A stretch of 64,000 bases of DNA, taken from NCBI GenBank assembly GCA_905147135.1, contig LR990068.1:3430001-3494000 (forward strand). The letters run 5' to 3'. Under the pieces are notes generated by a model that had not been told where the DNA came from, did not search any database, and was given only the letters and a program-made list of their open reading frames with translations. Made by a program: the position numbers and the translations under genes. This DNA is from Blastobasis lacticolella (taxonomy: Eukaryota; Arthropoda; Insecta; Lepidoptera; Blastobasidae). Shown here one piece after another: positions 11,124 through 22,637 of this stretch; the stretch's first letter is position 1; each line of letters opens with the position of its first letter.

Positions 11124-11410
11124 AATGATGCTTAACTAATACTATACATAAATAAATACATACCTATATACCTACATTGTAAACAAACACATATACATAC
11201 ATACATACAAATACATATACATACATATATTAGACAGATAGAGAAAGGTAGTGCTCTTTTACACGTTTCTTGAAGATGAAGATAAAAGTGCTATCCCGTA
11301 TTTCATGCGGAAGAGAGTTCCACAATCTAGGGGGCCCACTGAAAACCAGCGTCACGGCAACTGTCGTGGCATATGCTGAGTGTGGCCCCATTGCACTGAG
11401 CCACATGGCA
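11124..11410 (-). pseudogene. C-terminus of the older LINE, continuing past the RTE
   Basis: The minus reading gives RLWNSLPHEIRDSTF and FKKRVKEHYLSLSV before a stop. This is nearly the same ending as the LINE at 38.8 kb (RLWNSLPHNVRDS..FKKRVKEYYLSLSSP). Together with 8049-8217 it shows that the RTE inserted into the 3' UTR of a Jockey/CR1-type LINE. Confidence 0.8.
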
Positions 11411-11757
11411 CAAGTAACGAGATTAGAGTATCTTTTTTTTTCTTGTTTTGTTTATGTCTCTGTTTCATTAAATTTTTTTATTTCATTTTAAGAATTTTGT
11501 GCTGTGTGTGTAATAAATGTGTTCTACTTTACTTTACTTTACAATCTTGCTTGGTCTATATGCGATTTGCTATCGCAGCCTCACTATACTCCACGATTTT
11601 GTCATATCGATCGTAAACGATACGGTGTGACCGTCACATATATCTTACCTGTGTCACAGAAATTTCCAGAACAGCCGCGTATTAACCGCGAGCTCGTTTT
11701 GGAAACCAATTAACGCACAGCTGGAATGTTCGATATGGTAAGTGATAATTAGTTAAT

Positions 11758-11945
11758 TTGACGACTAGAGTGGTTCAGTTGTGGTTATCGATTGCCATCT
11801 CTCCTGGTAGACTGTTTTAGGGTATGAAGTATTTAAGTAGTATATCCAGCAGTTATCTAGCACCCACAGTACAAGCTTTGCTTAGTTTGGGGCCAGATGG
11901 CGCTGTGAGAATTTGTCCACGAATATTTATTTTTATTTATTTATT
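11758..11945 (+). mobile_element. SINE family A, internally deleted
   Basis: The head TGACGACTAGAGTGGTTCAG is followed after a deletion by the 3' part, with GTACAAGCTTTGCTTAGTTT and GCCAGATGGCGCTGTG. It ends in ATTTATTTATTTATTT. Confidence 0.75.
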
Positions 11946-12235
11946 TATTTAAGTTTAAATAAATAAATAAGTCCGGCGTCAAGAAGGCGACTTCTGGCAT
12001 CGCTGCCATACTGCTTCATATCGGTAAATCAGTAGGTTTTGTTCTACCTTTATAATGCGTACGGCCAAGAAATGGAACGCATTACGAGTGTGTTTCCTGA
12101 TCATTATAATCTAGACGCCTTCGAGGCCAGAGTGAATAGTCTGTTCCTAAACATGCTCCATCATTGGCCAAATCGTCACTTACCACCAGGTGAGGTGGCG
12201 GTGGAATGCCTGGCTAGACAAATAATTAAAAAAAA
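11946..12235 (+). pseudogene. LINE (Jockey/CR1-type) C-terminal fragment
   Basis: The frame around 12,050-12,200 corresponds to [30 protein letters not shown] and then the GGTGAGGTGGCGGT untranslated end. It is the same family as 46.1 kb. The ORF is broken upstream. Confidence 0.65.
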
Positions 12236-12243
12236 ACGGGTCA

Positions 12244-12490
12244 TACTGAATTAATGAATGAATGAATAACGCTTTATTGCGCAATTAAAAGTATACAATG
12301 GGTACTTAACAACCTTTTTGGGTAGTTAACTGTCGACAGAAGTGCAAGATAAGGAAATAAGCTGAGAGTAAGCCCGTTCAACAAAAAGACATAGTGGTGT
12401 AATTACATACTGCTTTTAACTTCTAAAAAAACGTCTAAATGTAGGGTGTCACACTCGTCCTGCAAAACAGGCTCCAGTGATCCAGGATTA
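12244..12490 (-). repeat. Retroposon 3' end (AATGAATGAATAACGC family)
   Basis: AATGAATGAATAACGCTTTA, then TTGCGC and ACAATGGGTAC, recurs at 55.9 kb. The tandem AATG on the plus strand looks like the tail of a minus-strand retroposon. There is no coding sequence. Confidence 0.5.
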
Positions 12491-12494
12491 TTAC

Positions 12495-12640
12495 ACTAGA
12501 GGTATATTAGAGGTCGCTTCAGGTGCGGCCAAAGCACTGGTAACTCCCCTGATGTTGCTGATGTTAATAGGCGGCGGTGACCACTTGCCATCAGGTGACC
12601 CGCTTGTCTGTTTGTCTGCCGTATAACATAAAAAAGGACT
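12495..12640 (+). repeat. LINE-derived retroposon 3' end
   Basis: It contains TAACTCCCCTGATGTTGCTG, GGCGGCGGTGACCACTTGCC and CATCAGGTGACCCGCTTGTC, ending CATAAAAAA. It is a plus-strand copy of the family seen at 7.76 and 38.1 kb. Confidence 0.6.
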
Positions 12641-13479
12641 GCTGTCTGATCGTTCGGGATAAGTGCGCTATAGTGCGCAAGAAAATTGAAGAAGCTGCGG
12701 ACAGGATACTTCAAGACATCTAACTACCGTTGACACCTGAAGTTGTATAGCAAAATAAAATTATACATGTTTCATGTCGTTAAGCAAATCAAGGCAAATC
12801 ATGTCGCGCATAAAAGGCGCAGTAAAAATTGCGCATTTTTAATCATAATATTCCACAAAACTTATGGAACGAAAAATCACCGTAAATCAGATTGATTCTC
12901 AGTTAGTCATACACGGTGATAAATTGTCGGGAAAACTAAAATCCGAAAACTCAATCCTCAAATCTAATGTAGAACATCAACAGGCCCATCGATTCAGACT
13001 AATATCAACGAAATTGGCCGAGAACTCAGAAAATAGCAATGATTTGAAACCCCCAAGGAGACTCAAATAGAGCGTACAGCTACTAGCTAGCTTCAAATTG
13101 TTATTACTCGGAAACTATTGGTACTGGAATATTAGTTCCTAAAGAGAAATGATAGTACTCGTTGCGATCTATTGACAAGTTTTGACAGTAAGTGGTTTGG
13201 TCGTTTATTTAGTAAGTGAGTACTCTATTGCAACAACATAGCCTATGAGCCAGTTTATCCTTTTCGCATATATAATAGTTAGTTAATGGTGACGGTGATG
13301 TTTGCACTACAAAAACATACATACCGTAAACTTTTGTGTAACTTTGTTTGGTTTTTACTCGCGGAGGGTGCGTGGAATCCGCTCGCGTCGTGAATGTCGC
13401 AAATACTTAAGCAATTTTGAGTTCTGTGCTGACGATACAGAGCTTGTTTTAAAAACCTTTCAATAAAAACCATGTAGAC
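12641..13479. other. No feature recognised
   Basis: AT-rich sequence with short ORFs only and no recognised repeat. Confidence 0.4.
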
Positions 13480-13738
13480 GCAGCGACCGAACGGCGTCCG
13501 TGTGGCGTCCGTGTAGCTAACGCGTAACTCCCATTGAGTTTTACGTAGCGTCAGCGTAGCTTTCGCGTAGCTCTCGAGTACTACGTAGCATGCACGTGGC
13601 TTCCATGTACCCTTCCGCTTGACCTTTCCTATTGTGCGTAGCATTTACATAACTATCACGTAGCTACGGCGTAGCTCTAGCGTAGATTCCGCGAAGCAAT
13701 CAAGTAGCTTATTCGTAGCATTGTTCGCGTAACTATGT
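13480..13738. repeat. Degenerate CGTAGC array
   Basis: CGTAGC and close variants (GCGTAACT, CGTGGC, GCGTAGCT) recur about every 8-20 bp over 250 bp, without an exact period. It is directly adjacent to the left end of the TIR element at 13,739. Confidence 0.7.
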
Positions 13739-14060
13739 CGCGGTTTATACAGAAGAGACATTTGTCGCCTCGTGACATCAAATTGTACAGGTTAGGTGGA
13801 TATGTGCGACGTGGAAACCTACAATAAACCTTATAGTTATGTTGCAAAGCGTCTGTTTTGTTGTAAAAAGAATTGGCAGGACGATGTCGCGGCCACTAAG
13901 CGACAACTAAAAACCGGGCGTAGACAACGTTTGGCGTCGTGGGCAAAGTTCTCATTACGACAAAAATGATGCCATACCATATAAGGTTTATTTTAGGTTT
14001 ATTTGATTATCTGCCTCCGGCACGTGTCTCCGCCGCGTCTCTTCTGTATAAACCGCGACT
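13739..14060. mobile_element. TIR element (MITE), 22-bp arms
   Basis: The left end CGCGGTTTATACAGAAGAGA (from about 13,740) is the exact reverse complement of the right end TCTCTTCTGTATAAACCGCG (to about 14,058). The interior has no ORF of note. It is about 320 bp, typical of a MITE. Confidence 0.75.
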
Positions 14061-14061
14061 A

Positions 14062-14385
14062 AGAGAGATGTCTTTTTCGGTCCGCCTTGACCATGATCCA
14101 GGATTTGGCAGATCAGATAATTACAGTGGAGTGACTGCCATCCCACATCCGTGACCCAGGGGAACCCGACCAAATTGGATCTTGGTTACATGTTCAGTCG
14201 TCCGAATGTGCAGGCTTAATCAAGATGTTTTCCCTCACCGTAAGAGCATCGGTTAGTGCAACTAATGTACATAACTTAGAAAAGAGTCATTGGTACATGG
14301 CGGCAGTGGGATTCGAACCCGGTCCCTCGCGCTTACGAGTCGAATAACTTAACCACTCGGCCACCGACTGTCCCAAACGAGCGTA
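14062..14385 (-). mobile_element. SINE family B (tRNA-headed), minus
   Basis: The right end on the minus strand has a tRNA-like head with GTGGCCGAGTGGTTAAG and GGGTTCGAATCCCACT. The body shows CAATGACT..TAAGTTATGTACATTAGTTG and AACCGATGCTCTTACGGTGA, and the left end has CTGATCTGCCAAATCCTGGA. Other copies are at 16.1, 18.6, 22.6, 31.2, 33.1, 36.8 and 43.5 kb. Confidence 0.8.
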
Positions 14386-14449
14386 AGTACTTAGGCCGAA
14401 TAGTTGCTTGGGTTAAAGGTGCTATAAATAATTGATAAACATATACTTT

Positions 14450-14570
14450 TAAATAAGTACTTATACATATAACACCCAGACCCGTAACAGAAATTAAAAT
14501 TCATCATTTCTATTTCTGCCTGGCCGGGAATCGAAACCGGGACCTCTGCGTGACTAATAGATTACATAAT
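14450..14570 (-). mobile_element. SINE family A, minus, partial
   Basis: TAACACCCAGACCCGTAACA followed by GGGAATCGAAACCGGGACCT is the reverse complement of the SINE A body and B-box. Confidence 0.8.
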
Positions 14571-15489
14571 CTGTTAAATTTTCCCAATCTAGGTTATTCA
14601 GAAAATATTGTCATCAATCTAAGATCTTAGAGATACTACTATATTTTCTTCCCAACCTACCCATCGCGAAAATTGTTCAGAACGTCAAATTCTAAGTGCC
14701 TATAATTCAATTTTTGCTCGCCAGCTCAACCCTTCCTACCCTATAATTTATCCCAGATCAAAGCCTGTACTGACACTAGTCGAGATAACGGCAGCCTAAC
14801 CACAGGGAACGGGCGACCCTTATGTAATTAGACTATCAGCTAACCCGGGTCAAGACCCGGGCCAATCTTGTGCATACATAAGATATCGTATTATTATGAC
14901 AGCGTGGATGCAGGGTGCTACTAGCTAGAAATATGGATGTGTAAGCTGCTGGGTAGTTTGTTTCTTTGGATTTCAGTTATAGCCCGGTCCTTAGGTTAGA
15001 ATGAGGGGCCCTTACCTGAGGGGCTATGTCAGTGGACAATTGAATTAGACATAAAAAAGTATTACACTAATTTGGTAGACGTTATTGCCTACGTAGCTGA
15101 CGTAGTGTAGAATTATCTAATGTCAAATTCAGTTGCCAACTGAGTTGGCCAATAGCCTCGCTGGACATAATTCCGATTTTAATGTAATTTTGGGAGTTGG
15201 CCGGGAATGGTGTGCGGTGTGTAATTTAAGTTTCGACCTCGAGGAGCCTGTGCTACCTTGGAAATGGCAAAAAACCTCGAAACTATTGGACATTTTCCAG
15301 TAATTTGCTTATAGCTCAAAAACGGCGGCCTATAGCAAAAAATCCTCTTACACTAAGGTAATCTACATAAAATTCTCTAAAACTTTTGCCTATAATATTT
15401 TTCAAAATCCCAACTGTTTACAAACAAAAGTCTTTACAGTATGTACCACAATCTCATAAAACACGTGCATATTTTTTCATACAATTTTA
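14571..15489. other. No feature recognised
   Basis: No ORF or repeat relationship recognised in about 0.9 kb. Confidence 0.4.
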
Positions 15490-15494
15490 TTTAT

Positions 15495-15722
15495 AAAATT
15501 CGGTTGGCAAACAGGCAAGCGGGCCACCTAAAGGAAAGTGGTCACCACTGCCTATAGACATCAGCAACACCAAGAGTATCGCCAATGCGTTGCCCACCTC
15601 TATAACCCGTTGCTCTGGCAGCAAAAGGCAAACGCCCCTCGCAAATGCTACACGGTTCCCCAAATTCCCACCCCATGGAGCACTGGATACTTTAATATCC
15701 TAATGGATATTTTACCTACCGC
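15495..15722 (-). repeat. Dispersed retroposon 3' end, truncated
   Basis: It shows GGCAAACAGGCAAGCGGGCC, CACCACTGCCTATAGACATC and CCCACCCCATGGAGCACTGG, the same order as at 2.5 and 19.4 kb. It is a minus-strand copy without its outer end. Confidence 0.6.
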
Positions 15723-16069
15723 CACAACCTACTATTTTAACCACTGTCACAAGGACAAGCTGCTCAGTGGCACAGCGAGCGAGTGAAAACAAAACAGAAA
15801 TTCAACACTATTATAATACAATAAATTACTGTCCTTATCGGGCAATCCAGCACGTGACCGACACAATTCACCGGAACGGTCTAATGTAAAACAAATAATG
15901 TATTACTAGAATCGATTCCCCGAAGTTCCTCACGAAGTTAAACATCGTATCAGAATAAGTTAGGGATGTAATGGAGATTCGGTTTCGATTCCGATAAGTC
16001 GGAACTTCCGATTGATATTACGCTCGATTGACTCCAATTTCGGTTCTGATACTATTACGGACCGACCGG

Positions 16070-16330
16070 AGCATCGACCGTCTTGTTCCAATGTCTCTTT
16101 CCTGAGTTATGTACATTAGTTGAACACTAACCGATGGTGAGGGAAAATATCGTGATGTAACCTGCACATTCAGTCAGTTCCCAATGTTAAAAGGGTCACG
16201 GAGGTCAGATAGCAGACGTTGTACTGTAACTATATTATCTGCCTATCCTGGATCATGTTCAAGGCGGACCCGGGGACTTCGCGTGCGAGAGCACAATCAG
16301 GATATTAACGCCAAAATGATTTTTATCCTA
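16070..16330 (+). mobile_element. SINE family B, 5'-truncated and internally deleted
   Basis: It contains GAGTTATGTACATTAGTTGA, CTAACCGATGGTGAGGGAAA, ATCCTGGATCATGTTCAAGG and AATCAGGATATTAACGCCAA, the SINE B body in plus orientation. Confidence 0.75.
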
Positions 16331-16679
16331 AATCAAATAACGGGAAGATGGAAGATGGGAATATTCTGCATGTGATTTGGGCCCATATTTGCGACCAATG
16401 ATGGGTTCCTAAATGTTCTATGTGTTAGGTTCCTAATTAAACTAAATAGGACTTCGGTTCCGATAAAAGCACTTCCGTTACATCCTTAATTGTAGTTCAT
16501 TTGAGTGTAAATTACTTATTCAAATTGACTTTAATGTTTGAACCAACGTTGGTCGATTCGGTTTGAATTTTTCAGGAGAAAGGTAAAGTTGTACTATAAA
16601 AACTTGTTGTTATACTTTTTTTATTCGGGAGTTTAAATATTGATTTATTAAGTTACGGATAGACTTCTTCTCTTCGTCA
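16331..16679. other. No feature recognised
   Basis: AT-rich, no ORF, no recognised repeat. Confidence 0.4.
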
Positions 16680-17060
16680 TCATCATCACCACCAGGTGAC
16701 ATGGCGGTCCAAAAAAAATCATCCTAGCGCTTATCCCGGTTTCTGTCAGGGTCCACTATCCTACTCATTCTTCTCCACTTAGCCCGGTCTTCAGCATCCT
16801 CACTTTGTAAGCCATTACTCTCACATTCGATAATTCATCGCTTCTTGGGTCGCCCACGGGGCATTTTTCCTGATACGGGCAGGCAAATTTCCCACATATC
16901 CCTGGGGCTTACGGAATACTTAATCCTTGATCTCATCCGCAATATCCCACACGCCAAGGCTGCTACGGATATACTCGTTCCTTGCTCGGCCGAGCCGCGG
17001 AACTCCGCACAACCAGGACAGTATCAATTTGTCTCTATTTTTATTAGAGCGCGGGTGGCG
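16680..17060 (-). pseudogene. RTE LINE C-terminal remnant
   Basis: On the minus strand the order is ...GAACGAGTATATCCGTAGCA (NEYIR), then GCCCCGTGGGCGACCCAAGA (RGRPKK), then the GATGATGATG-type tail at about 16,680. This is the same family as the remnant at 0.1-0.46 kb. It is frameshifted and incomplete. Confidence 0.7.
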
Positions 17061-17594
17061 TAAATGTACAGCGGGTCGGCCTCGTGCAAGAGGTACGGAG
17101 TTCGGTCCCTAGTTCCAGAAAGTACCCTTTTCTGAGTTACTCATATCGGCGTCTTAGGGTCTTGATAGCCGGCATCTATCTCATCTATCAATCGATATAT
17201 ACATATCGATCTATCAACATCATTTTAACATCAGACCTGATTGTTTCCATCGCGGCGCATGAAGGCCCGCGGTCCGCCTAAGGTCCGTCAAGACACAAGG
17301 TAGCAATTTCATTACGATGTCACAGTACAGTCTAGGTATTGGTATCCGTGACCTGTGTAGCAATTCCTCCTGGGTGCTTGGGTTTCGTTGTTTGATATAC
17401 GGCAACTTTCCGTCTCTATCGTCCATCGGTTCTACTTACCGAAGCTAACCATAATATTGTATTGTCATGTTAGTTACATGTGTATAATGTACATACATGC
17501 CGTCGCGCTTTTTCCTTTAGGGTAGACAGAGACCACATAGTTCCACCAGCTACGGTCCTGACAGATCTATCTTGCTTCTTCCACATTCATTAAT
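17061..17594. other. No feature recognised
   Basis: No convincing gene. Short ORFs at 17.1-17.4 kb carry no motif. Confidence 0.35.
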
Positions 17595-18006
17595 GAGCAG
17601 TTTTCCAATAGGTATCTAAAGCATTCCTAACCACTCACTAGATGGCGCCCCGACAATTTTGGTAATTGATAATAGCTCGAAATAGGTTCTTAGCAAACAG
17701 GATATAAACACTGGGTACGTTGTATTGGATAATATTGCATTTGTCAATCGTTTTCAACCATTGTAGAGGTTGTAATAATAATGGAACATAGTGCCAACGT
17801 ATGTAAATATTTATTTTTACATTTCGTCCAACTTTTAACAGTTATGTTTGTATTAATAAACATTTTATTTTTAAGTTTAGTATTAGTTGGCTGCATGAAA
17901 TCACTGCCACCATTATACAGATTTAAAAAAGATTACCAAAATTGTAGTAGCGCCATCTATTGATGCTTTTTGAAACCAACTATCAATACCTACTGGAAAA
18001 CTCCTT
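17595..18006. mobile_element. 412-bp TIR element (MITE), copy 1
   Basis: It begins GAGCAGTTTTCCAATAGGTA and ends TACCTACTGGAAAACTCCTT, giving imperfect TIRs of about 20 bp, with AT on both sides as a possible 2-bp TSD. Copy 2 is at 62,301-62,712 and has the same length. Both carry a 60-codon ORF (here 17,781-17,963) with a hydrophobic stretch, TVMFVLINILFLSLVLVGC. Copy-to-copy differences in that ORF are mostly amino-acid changing, so I do not call it a gene. Confidence 0.85.
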
Positions 18007-18559
18007 ATTGGTTTAGTAAACTCTTGACCGGACATGTATATGCTAAATCAAATACCGGGAAAATTGTCAAATTCTCTATATATAACATATACAGTGTGGG
18101 GCCTAAAACAAGGGCAAAAAATTAAAATATAAACCCTTTAACTAACCAATAACTAAGTCCACGTTGTTTTAATTTTTTATAATAAAATATAAAGGTATAA
18201 TTATTTTCAAACAAAATTAATCGAGCCAGCAATGTACTGCATACCGTCGTGTCCAGTCGGTATACTTGACATAAACATTACTATCGCTTACGTTACGCTA
18301 TTAGGCAACGCACTTAGAACCTTGGAACTTCTTCTAGCTAATGTCGTATAAGGTTAGATGTAAGAAAAATCCGTACTAAGCTTTAAAGTTCGACTTTAAA
18401 CAGATTACACACCTACTTACATACCACATTAAATAAAATATAATGGATATTGACGCATAAATAGATAAGTACTTCAGAAATAATTCACAGAAAATTAGTA
18501 AAAATTCTTATACAAATTTCCTGACAATTAGAATAAATAAAAATAAATAATCATATTGG
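18007..18559. other. No gene recognised
   Basis: AT-rich. The phrase GGCCTAAAACAAGGGC at 18.1 kb recurs at 33.79 kb and, as CCTGAAACAGGGGC, near 34.05 kb, which suggests an old low-copy repeat. Confidence 0.35.
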
Positions 18560-18915
18560 CGTTAATGTCCCGGTTGTGCTCTCGCGCAAGAGGGCCCGGG
18601 GTCCGCCTTGACCATGACCCAGGATTCGGCAGGTCAGGTAATTACAGTGGAGCGATTGCCATCTGACCTCCATGGCCCTGCTACCAGGGAAACCTGACCA
18701 GATTGGATCATGGTTACACATCCAGTCGCCTGAATGTGCAGGTTTCATCACGATGTTTTCCCTTACCGTAAGAGCATCGGTTAGTATTCAACTAATGTAC
18801 ATAACTCAGAAAACAGTCATTGGTACATGGCCGGAGCGGGATCCAAAGCCGGAGAGGTCCCGACCTCTGGCTTACGAGTTGCATACTGTAACCGCTCGGC
18901 CACCGATGCCCTTTT
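18560..18915 (-). mobile_element. SINE family B, near full length
   Basis: The minus strand has a tRNA-like head with GTGGCCGAGCGGTTACAG and CGTAAGCCAGAGGTCGGGAC, followed by CATGTACCAATGACTG, GATGCTCTTACGGTAAGGGA, GGCGGACCCCGG and GACATTAACGCCAATATGAT. The B-box is damaged. It is among the most complete copies. Confidence 0.85.
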
Positions 18916-18979
18916 TTATTTGATTTAATTAGAATGATTCCTGTCAATTAGTGAAAATTTGTATCATTATATTTGTAAG

Positions 18980-19150
18980 TAATTGTTTTTTACGTCACAC
19001 GGCAGACAATCAGGCAAGCGGGCCACCTGATGGTGCGTGGCCACCGCCGCCTATGGACATCAGCAACACCAGGGGCGCTACCAATGCGTTGCCCGCCTCT
19101 AAAGAGACCTCTAATATACGATCCCATGTCATAGTCCAAAGGAAACACTG
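18980..19150 (-). repeat. LINE-derived retroposon 3' end
   Basis: It contains TTTTTTACGTCACACGGCAG, GGCAAGCGGGCCACCTGATG and CGCCGCCTATGGACATCAGC. It is a minus-strand copy of the 38.1-kb family, truncated inside. Confidence 0.6.
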
Positions 19151-19236
19151 TTGTAATGTTAACAAAAGTTACAAAAAACAGGTTAATTGCTGAATTGTAC
19201 CCAAGTATTTGATAAATGTAATGAGAAGACGTATGA

Positions 19237-19790
19237 ATGTGGCCGTTGGCCGTGTGGTATTAGGCAGAGTAGAATAGCAACAACCCCTTACACTCGTGGG
19301 TGTTGTACAAGGCGACTAATTATTTGAGCCAAAAGATCAAGAGTCTCTGTAGGCGGGAAAATTGGCGGCAGCGTTTTTCATGGTTATTTTTTTTTATGTC
19401 ATACGGTAGGCAAACAGGCAAGCGGGCCACCTGATTAAAAGTGGTCACCACTGCCTATAGACATTAGCAACACCGAGAGTATCGCCAATGCGTCGCCCAT
19501 CTCTATAACACGTTACTCTGGCAGCAAAAAGGCAAATGTCCCTCCACTGCCAAATCCACGGTTCCCCAAATCCCCACCCCATGGAGAACTGGAAACCTTA
19601 CTCACCGGCAGAAACACAATACTATTTAAAAGAATATTGTTTAGCTGCGGTATTCTGTTATGTTTATAACACTGCGACCTGATACCCGCCTGCTAAGCGC
19701 GGAGATTATTCACCTTCCGCGGGAGAGGCTCTAAGTCCTGCAGTGGACTGTCATAGGCTGTGATGATGATCATGAATATGGTAGGGGATA
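19237..19790 (+). mobile_element. SINE family C, split by a retroposon 3' end
   Basis: The 5' part (to about 19,386) has GGCAGAGTAGAATAGCAACA and GGCGACTAAT. The 3' part (about 19,668-19,790) has TTATAACACTGCGACCTGAT, GTCCTGCAGTGGACTGTCAT and a GATGATGATC end. The block between them, about 19,387-19,665, is a minus-strand retroposon end of the 2.5-kb family with GGTAGGCAAACAGG. Confidence 0.8.
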
Positions 19791-19849
19791 AGAGGTGTGT
19801 CAGGATCGCACTTGGCACTTGATATTCTCTGCCTACCCCTGTGGGATAC

Positions 19850-20215
19850 GGGAGTGAGTATATTTCTGCCGTCAAGCAACAATGCTTACGTTGTTGTGTT
19901 TTGGTTTGAAGGATAAGGTAGCCAGCGCAATTACAGACATGAAGTATTATACGCATTGGCGATACTCTTGGTGTTGCTAATGTCTATAGACAGTGGTGAC
20001 CACTTTCCAGCAGGTAGCCCGCTTGCCTTTTTGCTTACTGTAAGACATAAAAAAAAAATATATCTTAGTCACCTCACAGTGACGACGCACCCACGGTTCT
20101 GTATTTTTGTTGCCTGTAACCTAAATGCACGTATCGTAGATGTTATGGGCGACAGTTACCGCTTTCCATCAGGTGGACTGTGTGCTCGTTTGTCACTATG
20201 TAGCATTAAAAGTAT
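19850..20215 (+). repeat. Dispersed repeat E, interrupted
   Basis: Repeat E runs TCTGCCGTCAAGCAACAATG ... AGGATAAGGTAGCCAGCGCA ... then resumes with CACAGTGACGACGCACCCAC, TTTTTGTTGCCTGTAACCTA, GTTATGGGCGACAGTTACCG and CATCAGGTGGACTGTGTGCT. A plus-strand retroposon 3' end with an A-rich tail (about 19,951-20,058) splits it. This copy shows what lies between the two halves of the repeat E that was split by the viral segment at 48.7 kb. Confidence 0.75.
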
Positions 20216-22167
20216 TTGTCAATACAGCATCAAATAGCAAACAATTATATCAATCCAACAAAGACCTTTATTAATTTGACTTTGAATTCGAAACATTTTA
20301 CTATTAATTTGCCTAGTTGATAGTTTAATATCTTGAGTGTCTTGACACTCCGGTTACAAACTGTCAACATGTCATAATGTGTCATGAGTCAGGGAGCACG
20401 AGTGTCAAAGTGTACAAACGTCTAATCTTTTAACAAGGTACCAAAAACTGTGCATGTAATATGCGGATACCTACATGTATTTAAAACTTTTAAAATATGG
20501 CGGTAGAGCTCGTCTAGTTAGTTTGCCACCTTACCTTATTTAGTAGAGCCGGTTACTGGGTATCTATTTGTTACTATATTTATGTATTATGTAAATATTG
20601 TAAAAATCTTTTTTGATGTAAATAAATCTACTACACCGTATCTACTAACCGTTTATAATTATTGCTTTTTTAACTTGTTTCATGTGCAATAAAGTATATA
20701 ATACACTGGTAATTGCTCAACAACTTTTTATTCTATTTACAATTGATGTAACCTAATAAGTAAGAAGTTTCTGTAGATATCCGCTCATGACTGGAAACAA
20801 CAACCAAATTCTAAGAGTAATTACTGTCTCCTGCAATTCAAGTAAATTCTAGTGTAGAGGTCTGGAAATCTGCCCTAATATGAACACAACTGCATTGGAA
20901 TACAATATATAACTAGAGTTCTGTCTGAACTTAAAGTCTGTTGTAATTATATCATTATGCTCTCTAAGGTTGTAATTTTGGCAAATAAATTATGATTTAT
21001 AGAAATTATTATTTATTAACTAAAACTGCTCAACTATAATGGACTTATAGACTAAACTAAGTGAAAATTAATATCTTCTCATTTACCTTTTCAAACTCAT
21101 TTCGTAGAACTATTCCCAGGTTCTCCAAAATCCAAGATCCTATTACACAAATCACCAAAAGAATTCTCCCAAATTCACATTATTAACACATACACAGAAC
21201 TGTACAAAAACTCTACAAGTCGTCAAAATCGAGAACAGAAACTCGATTGGAACTAAATCAAGTTATCAAATCTGCAATTCTGGATGATTCCGGCACCAAT
21301 TTTAGAAGAACCGAATTTAAATTTAAATTTAGAATTCTCTATCCCAATTCACTTTTCAAGATAAATACACAGACTGTATTTCAAATTTCGAATTCCCGAA
21401 CACTGGCCGGAAGTAACGCGTCGCTTCTTTTTCTGAACGGCAGGTTTTCACGCACTTTGAAAGATTACGGAACTCGTAGTCGAGAACAACCTTGCGTCCA
21501 CGAAATTCGACGTAAAACTGAACGAACTACCTCCAAAAATGTTTGCGACCAATGTACAGGAGACCAAATTCAGTATAAAAGGAGCTATCATTGCTAGGAG
21601 CGTCCGTAGAGATGATAGCTCATTTTATGCTGGAAAATTGATGTACAGCCTTCTGTAACTGTCGCACCAATATCAGCCTTCTCCCTTCGCAATAGAGCCT
21701 TTAAGCTTCACCTCACAACTTTCATGTAACCTCTGCCGTATTTTAGACTAAATTGGACGTTATTTTTTTATAACAAAGAGTCGATTTTCGAACGTATAGA
21801 AAAGCTGATGGATAAGCTAGCAAGTTAGTGAAGCAAATGTATTGTATTATAGATTTTGCTGCGATAACTGTAGGGTCGACTATTGTTTGATCTGTTATTC
21901 TGTTAAAATTGCAAGATGGTACCAAATTAGTCGAATTGTGTATAGAAATTTAGTTATGTAGCAAGGAAAGGTGGGTCGGGTTGCTCCCATTTCGTTATAA
22001 TAACAATGGGTCTTATTAATGGCTTGGAGCAATTAGATTGTTTTGTGCTAGCATTTTACTTATGTTAGGACGTCCGTCGGCAGGTGGGTAAACATTCGTC
22101 GTGCACTGTGGAACAGCTACCTCTTTGTGCTTTGAACACCCGGGGGTCACCTTATTGACCTTATTGT
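20216..22167. other. About 2 kb with no recognised element
   Basis: AT-rich. At 20.5-20.67 kb a sequence with AATAAA and a CTACTACACCGTATCTACTA end looks vaguely LTR-like, but I found no partner LTR. ORFs near 21.2-21.6 kb have no motif. This may be ordinary intergenic or intronic host DNA. Confidence 0.4.
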
Positions 22168-22425
22168 TTTGACGACCTGAGTGGTTCAGTGGCCAACTTG
22201 CCAATCAGCCACGCAAGAGGTCCCGGACTCGATTCCCGGCCGGATAGAAATTTAAAAATGATGAATTTTAATTTCTATTACGGGTATGGGTGTTATATGT
22301 ATAATAAGTATGTATTTAAAAGTATATCAGTTAGCTAGCACCCTTAGTACAAGTTTTGCTTAGTTTGGGGTTAGATGGCGCTGTGTGAATTAGTCCACGA
22401 TTATTAATTTATTATTAATTTATTT
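22168..22425 (+). mobile_element. SINE family A, near full length
   Basis: The head is GACGACCTGAGTGGTTCAGT, the B-box region reads GACTCGATTCCCGGCC, and the body has TTTCTATTACGGGTATGGGT. The 3' end has GGGTTAGATGGCGCTGTGTG. Confidence 0.88.
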
Positions 22426-22427
22426 TA

Positions 22428-22635
22428 TTCCCCGACGAAAAAACAGGGGTGTAGTAAGTTTGATGTGTGTATCTGTGACTGTGTCTATCTGTGTGTCTCC
22501 TGAACGGATGAACCGATTTGGATGCGGTTGTTTCCGTTTGAAAGCCAGTTTAATCGAGATAGTTGTTAGCTTTGTTTTATGAAATCAGATTAGTAGTTTA
22601 GTTTAGCAGCGTTTTAGCTGTTGAGTGTTTTCATT
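22428..22635 (+). mobile_element. Helitron-like fragment (CCCCGACGAAAAAA family)
   Basis: It begins TATTCCCCGACGAAAAAACA and contains GTGTGTCTCCTGAACGGATG, ACCGATTTGGATGCGG and GTTTTAGCTGTTGAG. The 'ACGGATGAACCGATTT' phrase is typical of insect Helitron or LINE 3' sequence. No clear CTRR terminus is present. Confidence 0.4.
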
Positions 22636-22637
22636 TA

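Noticed and set aside
20339..20670. Possible solo LTR with AATAAA
   Set aside because: No TG..CA boundaries, TSD or second copy could be seen.
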